A stretch of DNA of 64,000 bases from Empedobacter tilapiae. Lineage in GTDB: Bacteria > Bacteroidota > Bacteroidia > Flavobacteriales > Weeksellaceae. Below the pieces are notes generated by a model. That model had not been told where the DNA came from, made no database searches, and saw only the letters and a program-made list of their open reading frames with translations. The stretch covers positions 1-64,000 of the forward strand of contig NZ_SRPE01000002.1 in NCBI RefSeq assembly GCF_004785645.1, written 5' to 3'. A program made the translations under genes and the position numbers. Shown piece after piece: positions 16,527 through 25,506 of this stretch. The stretch's first letter is position 1; each line of letters starts with the position of its first letter.

Positions 16527-16551
16527 AAATCCCCTCCAAAAAGCTGAGGGG
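16527..16551 (-). terminator. Terminator of the DUF6266 gene
   Basis: CCCCTC (16531-16536) and GAGGGG (16546-16551) form a stem that on the minus strand is followed by a T-rich run, 6 bp after the stop at 16558. Confidence 0.75.
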
Positions 16552-16557
16552 AAGTGG

Positions 16558-17205
16558 TTAAAATACAGTGACTTGACCTAAATAAACAGACGGTGCAGCA
16601 TCTTGTTTTATGACGGATAAAAAACTCATCCAAACATGTATTTCTGTTCCTTGATATTTTGGCAGAAATTGTAGTACATAGGATTCTTCAGAGCGTTTTA
16701 CGGTTGTTTGTACAACTGTTGATTGTGCTTTTGTATTACCATCTTCTGCATACAATATAACTAAGGTGTCATTTTGATCTACAAGTTCTGTTGCATTATT
16801 AGTCCATGTAATCGTTGCCGATAGTGGATCGTCTGCTGTAACATTTACAGGTTGAGGTTCGAATAAATTACCTTTTGTGAATTGAATGTTGTTGTACTGA
16901 ATAGAAAAAGTTAACGTATCCATATCACATAAAATAGCTTGTAATAAATTTGCCATAGCTTGGTTGTAAGGTGATTTTAGTCCAGACCTTTTTCCGTAAT
17001 AGGTTTTAGCCAATGCTTTATACCCTTGTATAAATTGTACAGCAAAATTGAATCTGTCTTTTATAACTTGTTGTTTTGGCGTTGGTATTCGGTTTGATTT
17101 TCGAGGACGCATACGAGATATTTCATGCCCTTCGATATTCGAAACAACAATTCGTCCTGTACGTCCTCGCGTACCCGACAAAAGAGAATCTGTAATTTTT
17201 CCCAT
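16558..17205 (-). CDS. DUF6266 family protein
   Basis: This 215-aa protein begins MGKITDSLLSGTRGRTGRIVV with RPRKSNR soon after, the Gly/Arg-rich start typical of DUF6266. The middle contains FIQGYKALAKTYYGKRSG and an Ala/Asn/Gln helix. The C-terminal half is beta-rich with two Ig-like repeats (VTADDPLSATITWTNN..., EIHVWMSFLS). Function is unknown; there is no signal peptide. It stands alone between a terminator and a repeat-rich gap. Confidence 0.75.
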   Translation of the reverse strand: MGKITDSLLSGTRGRTGRIVVSNIEGHEISRMRPRKSNRIPTPKQQVIKDRFNFAVQFIQGYKALAKTYYGKRSGLKSPYNQAMANLLQAILCDMDTLTFSIQYNNIQFTKGNLFEPQPVNVTADDPLSATITWTNNATELVDQNDTLVILYAEDGNTKAQSTVVQTTVKRSEESYVLQFLPKYQGTEIHVWMSFLSVIKQDAAPSVYLGQVTVF

Positions 17206-18266
17206 TTTTAATAGATTTTAAATTAAACTTTATTTGACTTGGTTCAGCAACAATTCGAATGTAGACTGAATAGCTTTAAGTAATTGAAACCTGACGAGCT
17301 GTGAACGAAATTGGTAGGTGATGAAGGGGAATGATTGCTAAGGATGTAGATGTGAGATATGAGAATTGAGATTTTAGAGTCGTAAAATGTATTATGTATT
17401 TGAATATTGAAAAAGGATCATAAAAATGTCATATGATTTGGAGGTGAGTGTCAAAAAGTTGAGGGGCATGATTAAGATTATTCATTTTTTTTCTTGATAA
17501 AAAAAACGAATCAAAAAAAATCAAGTCCGTGCTTTCAAGTCGGTCAATAATGGCTATTCGCTAAATGCTTTAGAACATTCGCATATGAAATGCGAACAGT
17601 AAATCATTTTTAACGCTCTTTACGCCGAATTGACACTCGACTTTTCAGCAATGACGGTTTATATATTCGTTGTTAAAAAAGGATTTGAATGTTTAAATAG
17701 GAATAAAAAAAACGACGATTTAGTATCGAAATGCAATTCAACTCTAAATTATTGGAATAAAAAAGTTGAGGTGTCTGAACGAAGTGAGTTATCAACTTTA
17801 TGGAAATAATTTATTTAAAATACCTGAGCTATACCATGGTTCCTCCTTTTAATTTCAAATGTTTTTTTGGATGAGCTTCCCTGAAGGGCATATGAATACA
17901 AATAACTAAGATAAACATTGAATGAATAAAAAATGAAAAGAAGATTTCATAAAATGATAGAATATTAGAGAAATAACGTGTTAAAAAGTGTTAAATTCCT
18001 GTATCGGTGTATATCCAAAATGACACTTTTCTGTATCGGTTGTGTATCCGCGCTGTATCCATTCTGTATCCATTGTATATGCGTTCCGTATGGTTTGTTC
18101 GGTGTTCGTGTATCGGGGGTGAGAGTTGAAAGTAATTATGTTAGTAATTGATTACATATCTACAGGTGAAAATTAATTGATTTTTGCATCAATAATAAAA
18201 AATTATTACTATTAATTTTTTATGACTTGTAAATGAAAAAACTGTTTTCTATCAAAGCCTTTAAAT
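17206..18266. repeat. 1.1-kb gap made of dispersed-repeat fragments
   Basis: No gene is seen. About 17340-17420 repeats GATATGAGAATTGAGATTTTA and ATTGAAAAAGGAT from the 5280-5410 region. About 17820-17870 repeats CTTTTAATTTCAAATGTTTTTT and the preceding CCTAAGCCATACTATGG-like words of 5596-5640. An A/T-rich inverted repeat lies near 17490-17525. The 11-bp phased array (17999-18118) is listed separately. The region looks like an accumulation site for the same repeat family as the susC leader. Confidence 0.6.
17999..18118. repeat. 11-bp phased TGTATC tandem array
   Basis: From 18031, consecutive 11-bp units read CTGTATCGGTT, GTGTATCCGCG, CTGTATCCATT, CTGTATCCATT, GTATATGCGTT, CCGTATGGTTT, a degenerate unit, then GTGTATCGGGG. 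A further unit, CTGTATCGGTG, lies at 17999. TGTATC therefore recurs once per helical turn on the same face of the DNA. It is non-coding, about 880 bp downstream of the clpP... DUF6266 gap centre and 150 bp from the clpP terminator. Confidence 0.7.
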
Positions 18267-18302
18267 AAAAAAAGGATACTCATTAATGAGTATCCTTTTT
18301 TG
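18267..18302. terminator. Terminator downstream of clpP
   Basis: GGATACTCATTAATGAGTATCC is a perfect palindrome (18274-18295) flanked by A and T runs, so it works in either direction. It lies 19 bp after the clpP stop. Confidence 0.85.
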
Positions 18303-18320
18303 TCGTTATTGAATTTAAAA

Positions 18321-18986
18321 TTATTTACGAGGTAATAAAACTTCGTCAATCATTCCATATTCTTTTGCTTCTTGTGAAGTCATCCAATAATCACGTTCAC
18401 CATCTTTTTCGATTTGCTCGAAAGTTTGACCTGAATGAGTTGCAAGAATATCATATAATTCTTTTTTCAATTTCAAGATTTCCTTCAATGTAATTTCCAT
18501 ATCAGTTGCTTGTCCTTGAGCTCCTCCTAAAGGTTGGTGAATCATCACGCGAGAATGTTTAAGAGCCGAACGTTTTCCTGCTGCACCTGCACATAATAAA
18601 ACTGCTCCCATAGAAGCTGCCATTCCCGTACAAATTGTTGCAACGTCAGGTTTTACTAACTGCATTGTGTCGTAAATTCCTAATCCTGCATAAACACCAC
18701 CACCTGGTGAGTTAACATAAATTTGAATGTCTTTTGTCGCATCTACACTTTCTAAGAACAATAATTGCGCTTGAATAATATTCGCAATTTGATCATCGAT
18801 TCCTGTTCCTAAAAAGATGATTCTATCCATCATCAAACGAGAGAAAACGTCCATTTGTGCAACGTTCAATTTTCTTTCTTCAACGATGTAAGGCGTTGTG
18901 TTTTGGATATAACTCTCCATATGTAAAGAGCTAATTCCTTTGTCTAACAGCGCATATTTTTTAAATTCTTCTCCTACGTTTTTCAT
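18321..18986 (-). CDS. clpP: ATP-dependent Clp protease proteolytic subunit
   Basis: This 221-aa serine peptidase forms the tetradecameric degradation chamber used with ClpX or ClpC. Nucleophile Ser125 sits in GMAASMG, His150 in MIHQPLGG, and the acid follows in [14 protein letters not shown] near the C-terminus. The oxyanion loop is SPGGGVYAG (about 93-101). Its length, slightly over the E. coli form, is normal for Bacteroidetes. It lies 50 bp downstream of the trigger factor gene, the usual tig-clpP order. Confidence 0.97.
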   Translation of the reverse strand: MKNVGEEFKKYALLDKGISSLHMESYIQNTTPYIVEERKLNVAQMDVFSRLMMDRIIFLGTGIDDQIANIIQAQLLFLESVDATKDIQIYVNSPGGGVYAGLGIYDTMQLVKPDVATICTGMAASMGAVLLCAGAAGKRSALKHSRVMIHQPLGGAQGQATDMEITLKEILKLKKELYDILATHSGQTFEQIEKDGERDYWMTSQEAKEYGMIDEVLLPRK

Positions 18987-19036
18987 TATTAAATTTAGAT
19001 TTTAAATGAAAGGTATAAAGAATTTTTTAGAAGTGA

Positions 19037-20356
19037 TTAAGCTTCTGCTAATTCTTTATTTTTTTCAGTAATAATGTCAACAAACTCGTCAAATGTTACT
19101 TCTTTCTCGTTCAATTTTACATTGTTTTTGAAGATGTCTAACATTTTGTCTGTAAACACTTGGTATGATAAACGGTTGTATTCTTCTTGATTCTGTAAAG
19201 CTGACATTGCAATTTGTTGTAATGTTTCTTCTGGAATAGAAGTTTGACCGTACATTTTTAATTGATCTTTGATTGCAGCAAAAGCAGCTTCTTTTACTTC
19301 CTCAGCATTTACTTCTACATTATTAACTTCAGCAATTTTAGCTTCAATTAATTGGTAACGTAAACCTTTGTCCATTTTTACCAATTCTTCTTTAGCTTGC
19401 TCTTCAGATGTTACATTTTCATTAGAAGTAATTAACCATTTCGTTAAAAATTCTGTTGGTAAATCAAATTGAACTGTATCTAATAATTTAGCTACAACAT
19501 CATTGATAATTTGTTTGTCAGATTCTTTGTTGTACATGTTTTCTGACTCTTCTTTGATTTTGTTACGGAAAGCTTCTTCTGAATCTACAGCTCCTTCTCC
19601 ATAAACTTTATCAAATAATTCTTGATTAACTTCTGCTTTTTCAGCTTTGTTAATTTCTTTGATTGTATAAGTAACGTTAGTTCCTTCTTCAGAAACTTCT
19701 GTGTTCAATTGTTGTGCAGCTTCTTCAGCAGTGTCAAAAATATTGTTAGAATTTACTTCTACAACATCACCAGCTTTTTTACCGATAAATGCAGAAGCAT
19801 CTTTCAATTCTTCTAAACGGATAAATGTTGGTTTAGCTTCTTGTCCTTCTACAGCAGCTTCTACTTTCAATACAGCTTCAGCTTCAGCTTCAGTTAAAGA
19901 TTTTAATGATCCAAAACGAGCAGCGAAATTATCTACATATTTTTGGATTTCGTCGTCAGCAACTTTTACTTTGTAGCTGTCAACTTCTATTTTAGATAAA
20001 TCAACATCAAATTCTGGAGCCAATCCTAATTCGAAATCAAATGATAATTGATCAGCATCCCAATCAACATCTTTCATTACTGGAACTGGATTTCCTAAGA
20101 TTGATAATTTTTCTGTGTTGATGTATTCAGATACACTTTTTTGTAAAATTTCGTTAACTGTATCAAAAATAACAGCTTGCTCGTATTGTTTTTTTACAAA
20201 ACTCATTGGAACTTGTCCTTTACGGAAACCTTTGATGTTAGCTGTTTTTCTGTATTGGTTTAATACGTCAACTACTTTTTCTTGATAATCTGCCTTATCA
20301 ACAGTTACAGTTAATACTGCGTTTAATTTGTCTGTTGTATTTTTAGTAATATTCAT
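19037..20356 (-). CDS. tig: Trigger factor (ribosome-associated chaperone)
   Basis: This 439-aa protein has an N-terminal ribosome-binding domain with the loop GFRKGQVPMSFVKKQY (about residues 39-55). A divergent FKBP-like domain follows (about 150-250), lacking several prolyl-isomerase active residues, as in Bacteroidetes homologues. The helical C-terminal chaperone arms are rich in Glu, Ala and Asn. It binds nascent chains at the exit tunnel. Spacing to clpP is 50 bp, so they likely share a transcript. Confidence 0.95.
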   Translation of the reverse strand: MNITKNTTDKLNAVLTVTVDKADYQEKVVDVLNQYRKTANIKGFRKGQVPMSFVKKQYEQAVIFDTVNEILQKSVSEYINTEKLSILGNPVPVMKDVDWDADQLSFDFELGLAPEFDVDLSKIEVDSYKVKVADDEIQKYVDNFAARFGSLKSLTEAEAEAVLKVEAAVEGQEAKPTFIRLEELKDASAFIGKKAGDVVEVNSNNIFDTAEEAAQQLNTEVSEEGTNVTYTIKEINKAEKAEVNQELFDKVYGEGAVDSEEAFRNKIKEESENMYNKESDKQIINDVVAKLLDTVQFDLPTEFLTKWLITSNENVTSEEQAKEELVKMDKGLRYQLIEAKIAEVNNVEVNAEEVKEAAFAAIKDQLKMYGQTSIPEETLQQIAMSALQNQEEYNRLSYQVFTDKMLDIFKNNVKLNEKEVTFDEFVDIITEKNKELAEA

Positions 20357-20582
20357 CTACCTTAAATTTGGAGTGCAAATGTATAAATTATTAATGATTT
20401 TTAATAGTAAAAAGTAATATTACAATCAATTCATTCACTATAAATTAACAATTCGGATTGAATCTTATCAAATACTTGAGATTTTGATTTTAGATGGAAT
20501 GATTGAATTGATTATTTACTACTTTTCTGAGGTGATATTTTCAACAATTAAGCCATTTGATACCTAATGACATTATGGCATA

Positions 20583-20617
20583 AAAAAATGCTAAAACAAT
20601 TTGTTTTAGCATTTTTT
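20583..20617. terminator. Terminator downstream of accC
   Basis: ATGCTAAAACAA and TTGTTTTAGCAT form a 12-bp stem with A/T runs on both sides (20583-20617), 19 bp after the accC stop. The rest of the gap up to tig (20357-20582) shows nothing else. Confidence 0.8.
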
Positions 20618-20635
20618 ATTTAAAAAAATAATTTC

Positions 20636-22000
20636 TTATAATTCTGAATAATTCGCGTAAGATTCATCAAAAACAAAATCTTCCATAAATTTAGTTGTAT
20701 AATTACCTGCGATAAAATCAGGATGATCCATCAACTGTAAATGGAAAGGAATTGTTGTTTTGATTCCTTCAATATAAAACTCTCCTAACGCACGTTTCAT
20801 TTTGCTAATTGCTTCTTCACGAGTTTGTGCAGTAACAATTAATTTAGCAATCATAGAATCGTAGTTTGGTGGAATTGTATATCCAGCATAAACGTGTGTA
20901 TCTACACGAACACCATTACCACCAGGAATATTAATATTCGTAATTTTTCCTGGAGAAGGGCGGAAGTCGTTATAAGGATCTTCTGCATTGATACGACATT
21001 CGATAGAATGTCCTTGAGGATAGTAGTTTTTACCAGAGATTGGTTCACCCGAAGCTAACATAATTTGTTCGCGAACTAAATCAAAACCAGTAACTTGTTC
21101 TGTAATTGGATGTTCTACTTGAATACGAGTATTCATCTCCATAAAGTAGAAATCTCCATGTTTATCAACTAAGAACTCAATAGTACCGACACCTTCATAA
21201 CCGATATATTCACAAGCTTTAACGGCAGCTTCACCCATACGTTGACGTAATTCGTCAGTCATAATAGGGGAAGGAGTTTCTTCAGCTAATTTTTGATTAC
21301 GACGTTGAATAGAACAGTCACGCTCAGATAAGTGACAAGCTTTTCCATTTTGGTCACTTGCAACTTGTATCTCGATATGACGTGGCTCTTCTATTAATTT
21401 TTCCATGTACATCCCATCGTTACCAAAAGCTGCAGCAGCTTCTGTACGAGCAGATTCCCATGCATGTAATAAATCTTCTTCTTTCCAAATTGCACGCATA
21501 CCTTTACCACCACCACCGGCAGTAGCTTTCATCATCACTGGGTATTTAATTTCGCGAGCAACTTCTACAGCTTGTTCATAGCTTTCTAATAATCCATCAG
21601 ATCCTGGAACTACAGGTACACCTGCTTCTTTCATTGTAGCTTTAGCATTTGCTTTATCTCCCATACGGTCGATGTTATCTGCTGGCGCACCAATAAATTT
21701 GATTCCGTTTGACTGACAAATTTTAGAGAAAGTTGAATTTTCAGATAAGAATCCATAACCTGGGTGAATAGCATCCGCATCAGTAATTTCTGCTGCTGCG
21801 ATGATGTTAGCCATTTTTAGGTATGAATCTTTACTTGGAGCAGGACCAATACACACTGCTTCGTCTGCGAAACGTACGTGTAATGATGTTTCGTCTGCTT
21901 TAGAGTAAACAGCAACCGTTTTGATTCCCATTTCTTTTGCTGTACGTATAATACGCATAGCAATTTCACCTCTATTAGCGATTAATATCTTTTTAAACAT
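20636..22000 (-). CDS. accC: Acetyl-CoA carboxylase, biotin carboxylase subunit
   Basis: The 454-aa protein carboxylates biotin on AccB with ATP and bicarbonate, the first step of fatty acid synthesis. It has the N-terminal [20 protein letters not shown], the glycine loop [14 protein letters not shown] (about 159-172), [26 protein letters not shown] (about 287-300) and the RINAEDP block. The length matches the 450-aa family norm. It starts 23 bp after accB. Confidence 0.97.
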   Translation of the reverse strand: MFKKILIANRGEIAMRIIRTAKEMGIKTVAVYSKADETSLHVRFADEAVCIGPAPSKDSYLKMANIIAAAEITDADAIHPGYGFLSENSTFSKICQSNGIKFIGAPADNIDRMGDKANAKATMKEAGVPVVPGSDGLLESYEQAVEVAREIKYPVMMKATAGGGGKGMRAIWKEEDLLHAWESARTEAAAAFGNDGMYMEKLIEEPRHIEIQVASDQNGKACHLSERDCSIQRRNQKLAEETPSPIMTDELRQRMGEAAVKACEYIGYEGVGTIEFLVDKHGDFYFMEMNTRIQVEHPITEQVTGFDLVREQIMLASGEPISGKNYYPQGHSIECRINAEDPYNDFRPSPGKITNINIPGGNGVRVDTHVYAGYTIPPNYDSMIAKLIVTAQTREEAISKMKRALGEFYIEGIKTTIPFHLQLMDHPDFIAGNYTTKFMEDFVFDESYANYSEL

Positions 22001-22023
22001 AGTTTTCTATTCTAAAAAATAAA

Positions 22024-22506
22024 TTAAGCTGGATCAACTAAGAATAATGGTTGATCATACTCAACAGGACTAGCATCGTCAACTAAAATTTTAACGATTT
22101 TTCCTGAAACTTCTGATTCAATTTCGTTGAATAATTTCATAGCTTCAACAATACATAAAACTTTTCCTGGAGCGATAGAATCACCAACACCTACGAAAGG
22201 ATCTTTACCTGGACCTGCAGAACGGTAGAAAGTTCCAATCATTGGAGATTTTACTGTGATTAAATTACTGTTTTCTTCTTCTGATGGAGTTGTAGAGTTA
22301 CTTACTGGTGTAGCAGCAGTCGCTTGTAGCGTTGCAGCTTGTGCTACAGGAGCTTGAGGTACATAAAATTGTTGAGACGCAACTTGCGCAGGTACGCTAG
22401 CTAAAGTTTTGATTTTGATTTCGATGTCATCTTGTTTGATGCTCACTTCAGCAACTTCTGCTTTTGATACGAATCTAATTAAATTTTGAATGTCTTTAAT
22501 GTCCAT
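22024..22506 (-). CDS. accB: Biotin carboxyl carrier protein of acetyl-CoA carboxylase
   Basis: The 160-aa protein has an N-terminal helix (DIKDIQNLIRFVSKAEV), an Ala/Pro/Gln-rich mobile linker (about 40-75) and a C-terminal biotinyl domain with VEAMKLFNEI, Lys124 being the biotinylation site. It carries carboxybiotin between AccC and the transferase. It is cotranscribed with accC and separated from rpmF by a terminator. Confidence 0.97.
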   Translation of the reverse strand: MDIKDIQNLIRFVSKAEVAEVSIKQDDIEIKIKTLASVPAQVASQQFYVPQAPVAQAATLQATAATPVSNSTTPSEEENSNLITVKSPMIGTFYRSAGPGKDPFVGVGDSIAPGKVLCIVEAMKLFNEIESEVSGKIVKILVDDASPVEYDQPLFLVDPA

Positions 22507-22580
22507 ATAATGCGGTTTTTTATTTGACCTTTTATGTTTGTTTTTTATAAAACGATTTCAAAGGTATTGAAAAAAAAATA

Positions 22581-22610
22581 AAAAAGCTGTTTCTTTTATA
22601 GAAACAGCTT
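22581..22610 (-). terminator. Terminator between rpmF and accB
   Basis: AAGCTGTTTC (22584-22593) and GAAACAGCTT (22601-22610) form a perfect 10-bp stem followed on the minus strand by a long T-run, 22 bp after the rpmF stop. It separates the rpmF unit from accBC, or sets their ratio. Confidence 0.85.
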
Positions 22611-22631
22611 CAAAATCTTTGTAAGATTATA

Positions 22632-22829
22632 TTATTCAGTAACTTCTTGTACTTTCTCTAATACTACTTTACCTTTGTAGTATAATTTTCCGTCAGACCA
22701 GTGAGCTCTGTGATATAAATGTGCTTCACCTGTTGTTTTATCGATTGCTAATTGTGGAGCTTCGATTTTGTAGTGTGTTCTACGTTTATCTCTTCTTGTT
22801 GACGACTGTCTTCTCTTAGGATGTGCCAT
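22632..22829 (-). CDS. rpmF: Large ribosomal subunit protein bL32
   Basis: This 65-aa basic protein starts [21 protein letters not shown], the standard L32 start, with YHRAHW in the middle. The Zn-binding cysteine pairs of the classical form are absent, i.e. the Cys-minus version. It follows the DUF177 gene, the widespread yceD-rpmF order. Confidence 0.97.
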   Translation of the reverse strand: MAHPKRRQSSTRRDKRRTHYKIEAPQLAIDKTTGEAHLYHRAHWSDGKLYYKGKVVLEKVQEVTE

Positions 22830-22884
22830 ATCTAACTACTTTTTTTTCTTTATTTCTATAATTTATTTTAATAATAAAAACCAA

Positions 22885-23466
22885 TTAAGGTTTTAAATCT
22901 TTCAATTTTGCCCAACGAGGATCAATGTCGTTATTATCGTCATCGTCATCATTGTTGTTGTCTTCATCGTTATGCTCGTCTTCTGCATCTTCGTCTAATT
23001 CGTAAATGCTGTATTGGTCTAATAATTCTATCATTTCAGAATCGCTTTTACCGTTTAAGACATCGGGATGAATTCGTTTTGTTGGTACTGATAACATTGC
23101 TAATTCAAAAAGAACTTGTGCAAGATTGATTTGGTATTCTTCACGAGGAATAACCCAAATCTCAAAATCAGTATCGTCAAACTCGTCTCCAAATTTAACA
23201 ATTAATTCTGCATTATTTGAAATTTCTTGTTGAAACAATTCTCCAGTCAAATCACAAGGGACTGTAATGTCTCCTTTTAAGCTGATTTCTAACTCAAGCA
23301 TTGTTGATTTTTTATCCAAAATAATTGTTGCAATTAAATTAGGATTGTCAAAATCTTGCTCAATTTCAAATAAATCAAAGAACGATTGTGATAATTCGAA
23401 TGTAAAATCACTCTTACCAAAAGGCAAGCTTGTAAATACAATATTATAATTTTTTAACTTGTCCAT
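22885..23466 (-). CDS. DUF177 / YceD family protein
   Basis: This 193-aa protein contains the conserved core LKGDITVPCDLTGE (about 76-89) and the FGDEFDDTDFE acidic segment. It ends with a very acidic tail (DEDAEDEHNDEDNNNDDDDD, about 155-180) and the closing DPRWAKLKDL that is conserved in DUF177. Members are linked to 23S rRNA maturation and L32 accumulation. It lies 55 bp upstream of rpmF on the same strand. Confidence 0.9.
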   Translation of the reverse strand: MDKLKNYNIVFTSLPFGKSDFTFELSQSFFDLFEIEQDFDNPNLIATIILDKKSTMLELEISLKGDITVPCDLTGELFQQEISNNAELIVKFGDEFDDTDFEIWVIPREEYQINLAQVLFELAMLSVPTKRIHPDVLNGKSDSEMIELLDQYSIYELDEDAEDEHNDEDNNNDDDDDNNDIDPRWAKLKDLKP

Positions 23467-23538
23467 ACCACAAAAAGGTGTGCAAAGATAATCTAATTTA
23501 TTTAAAATTAATAGCTCTTTGCAACTTATTTTAATTTT

Positions 23539-24612
23539 TTATTCTTTATTATCGCCTTTCTCTAATTTTAGAGGAATATGTTGTAATACATTTTTTGTTA
23601 GCTCTTGATATTCGTTTCGATTTTTATACAATTCGATAGCCGAAAAAATAGCTTCTTTAAATGATTCTTCGTTTGCAATTCCTTTTCCTGCTATGTCGTA
23701 AGCAACACCATGATCTGGAGACGTACGTACAAATTTTAATCCAGCGGTATAATTAACACCTTCATCAAAACTAATTGTTTTAAATGCTACTAAACCTTGA
23801 TCATGATACATGGCAAGAACTGCATCAAAAGCGTCTAAATTAGAAGGATTGAAAAAGCTATCTGCTGAATATGGTCCAAAAACTAATTGATTTTCATTGA
23901 TACAACGTTCAATTACTGGAGTAATAATTTCTTTTTCCTCTGATCCTAATAATCCATTGTCTCCTGCATGTGGATTAAGACCTAGAACTGCAATTTTTGG
24001 TTTACTGATTGCGTAATCTTCAACTAAGCTTTTATGAATTTGCTGAATTTTAGCATAGACAGATTTATGATTAATATTACGAGCGATATCTTTTATTGGA
24101 ATGTGTTGAGTGACTAATCCAACTCTTAATTTTTCTGAAACTAAGAACATCAAAGGTTTTCCTCCCCAAACTTCTCCTAAATATTCAGTATGACCTGGGA
24201 AATGAAATTCTTCGGATTGAATATTGTCTTTGTTAATTGGCGCTGTAACTAAAACATCTGTAAAACCATCAATCACAGATTGTGAAGCAGCTTTTAAAGA
24301 TTGATAAGCATGTTCTCCAGCTTCTTTTGTTACTTTACCAAAATGAACATCAATTTGATCTTTCCAAAGATTGACAACATTTATTTTTCCGTCTACAACT
24401 TGACTTGCATCTTGAATTCCTTGAAAATTGATTCGGTCAAATTTTAAACGATCTTTTTGGAAAGATAAAAGTTTTGTTGAGGCAAATATAACAGGTGTAA
24501 AAAACTCTGTAATTTCTTTTTCTTGTAGAGTTTTTAGAATAACCTCTATTCCAACTCCATTATAATCACCAATAGAAATGGCAACTCTTATTTTTCTATC
24601 TCTTTCAGACAT
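23539..24612 (-). CDS. pdxA: 4-hydroxythreonine-4-phosphate dehydrogenase
   Basis: The 357-aa enzyme oxidises 4-phosphohydroxy-L-threonine with NAD in pyridoxal-phosphate synthesis. Motifs: SIGDYNGVGIEVILK at the start, TAPINKDNIQ and FPGHTEYLGE (about 117-137), LNPHAGDNGLLGSEE (about 212-226), AMYHDQGLVAFK (about 272-283) and VRTSPDHGVAYDIAGKG. The metal ligands are the conserved histidines in these blocks. It is in a minus-strand run with RidA and LptD. Confidence 0.97.
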   Translation of the reverse strand: MSERDRKIRVAISIGDYNGVGIEVILKTLQEKEITEFFTPVIFASTKLLSFQKDRLKFDRINFQGIQDASQVVDGKINVVNLWKDQIDVHFGKVTKEAGEHAYQSLKAASQSVIDGFTDVLVTAPINKDNIQSEEFHFPGHTEYLGEVWGGKPLMFLVSEKLRVGLVTQHIPIKDIARNINHKSVYAKIQQIHKSLVEDYAISKPKIAVLGLNPHAGDNGLLGSEEKEIITPVIERCINENQLVFGPYSADSFFNPSNLDAFDAVLAMYHDQGLVAFKTISFDEGVNYTAGLKFVRTSPDHGVAYDIAGKGIANEESFKEAIFSAIELYKNRNEYQELTKNVLQHIPLKLEKGDNKE

Positions 24613-24621
24613 AATTTAATT

Positions 24622-25098
24622 TTAATAAGATTGGCTTGATGGTTTGTGTTTTTTGAGAAAATTTTTATAAATTAAATCTACGATTAAACCTCCAATCCAA
24701 GATGAAAAGAATAAAACTGGACAAATAGCAATTTCGTACCAAGTTGGATGATAAGGTGTAATAAGAACATCTCCTAAAGCTACAATTAAAACAATAAAAC
24801 CAACAAACATTGTGTAAGCTTGCTTTGCTCTTTTTACTAATAACGCTGTAATAACTCCCCCAACTAAAGCGGCTATTCCACTGATAGCTAACATTGAACC
24901 AAAGAATTGCACTTCGAATCTTTTACCTTCTCCATGCGAAAAGTATTTGATAACATGTCTCCATTCTGGAAAAATTTTGTCATCCCAATGTAATCTGTTT
25001 GCGTTGTATATAAGTCCAAATTGTATAATTGTATAGATAATAATTAGTCCTACAATTACTGCAATAGTGTTTCTTAATACAGTTTTGTCTTTAAGCAT
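24622..25098 (-). CDS. Hypothetical inner-membrane protein, 158 aa
   Basis: I do not recognise a named family. It has four probable membrane helices: TIAVIVGLIIIYTIIQFGLIY, FFGSMLAISGIAALVGGVITALLV (split by a short loop), MFVGFIVLIVALGDVLI and ICPVLFFSSWIGGLIVDLI. The loop YFSHGEGKRFEVQ and the C-terminal lysine-rich tail face opposite sides by the positive-inside rule. It lies 9 bp from both pdxA and the RidA gene, so it is probably in their operon. Confidence 0.75.
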   Translation of the reverse strand: MLKDKTVLRNTIAVIVGLIIIYTIIQFGLIYNANRLHWDDKIFPEWRHVIKYFSHGEGKRFEVQFFGSMLAISGIAALVGGVITALLVKRAKQAYTMFVGFIVLIVALGDVLITPYHPTWYEIAICPVLFFSSWIGGLIVDLIYKNFLKKHKPSSQSY

Positions 25099-25107
25099 AT
25101 ATTTTTA

Positions 25108-25494
25108 TTAATCTGCAATTGCTATGACAGAGATTTCAACATTTACATCGCGAGGCAATCGAGCTACTTCTACACATTCGCGAGCTGGAAAATTGGTGTC
25201 ATTGAAATATGAAGCATAAATTTCATTTACAGCATTGAAATCATTTAAATCTTTTACGAAGATTGTTGTTTTTACTACATTATCTATCGTTGTTCCTCCT
25301 TCTTCTAGAATTGCAATTACATTTTTCATTACTTGATGAACTTCATCTTGAATTCCTGTTGTTACTAATTCATTTTTCTCTACATTAAAAGGAATTTGTC
25401 CAGATGTGTAAATAAAACCATTGTATTTTACTCCTTGAGAATATGGTCCAATAGCTTGTGGAGCTTTATCTGTATGAATTATTTGTTTTTTCAT
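25108..25494 (-). CDS. ridA: RidA family enamine/imine deaminase
   Basis: This 128-aa protein is a trimeric YjgF/YER057c/UK114-type protein that hydrolyses reactive enamines and imines from PLP enzymes. Signatures: AIGPYSQGVKYNGFIYTSGQIPF at the start (conserved Tyr and Ser), VVKTTIFVKDLNDFNAVNEIYASYF in the middle, and PARECVEVARLPRDVNVEIS with the substrate-binding Arg. It sits beside pdxA, which makes sense in a PLP-linked unit. Confidence 0.93.
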   Translation of the reverse strand: MKKQIIHTDKAPQAIGPYSQGVKYNGFIYTSGQIPFNVEKNELVTTGIQDEVHQVMKNVIAILEEGGTTIDNVVKTTIFVKDLNDFNAVNEIYASYFNDTNFPARECVEVARLPRDVNVEISVIAIAD

Positions 25495-25506
25495 GTTTAA
25501 TATTTT

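Noticed and set aside
18000..18125. Origin of replication iterons
   Set aside because: No DnaA boxes and no rep or dnaA gene nearby; the phased array is reported but not as an origin.
17206..18266. Possible CRISPR array
   Set aside because: Units are 11 bp without spacers; other repeats are dispersed, not regularly spaced.
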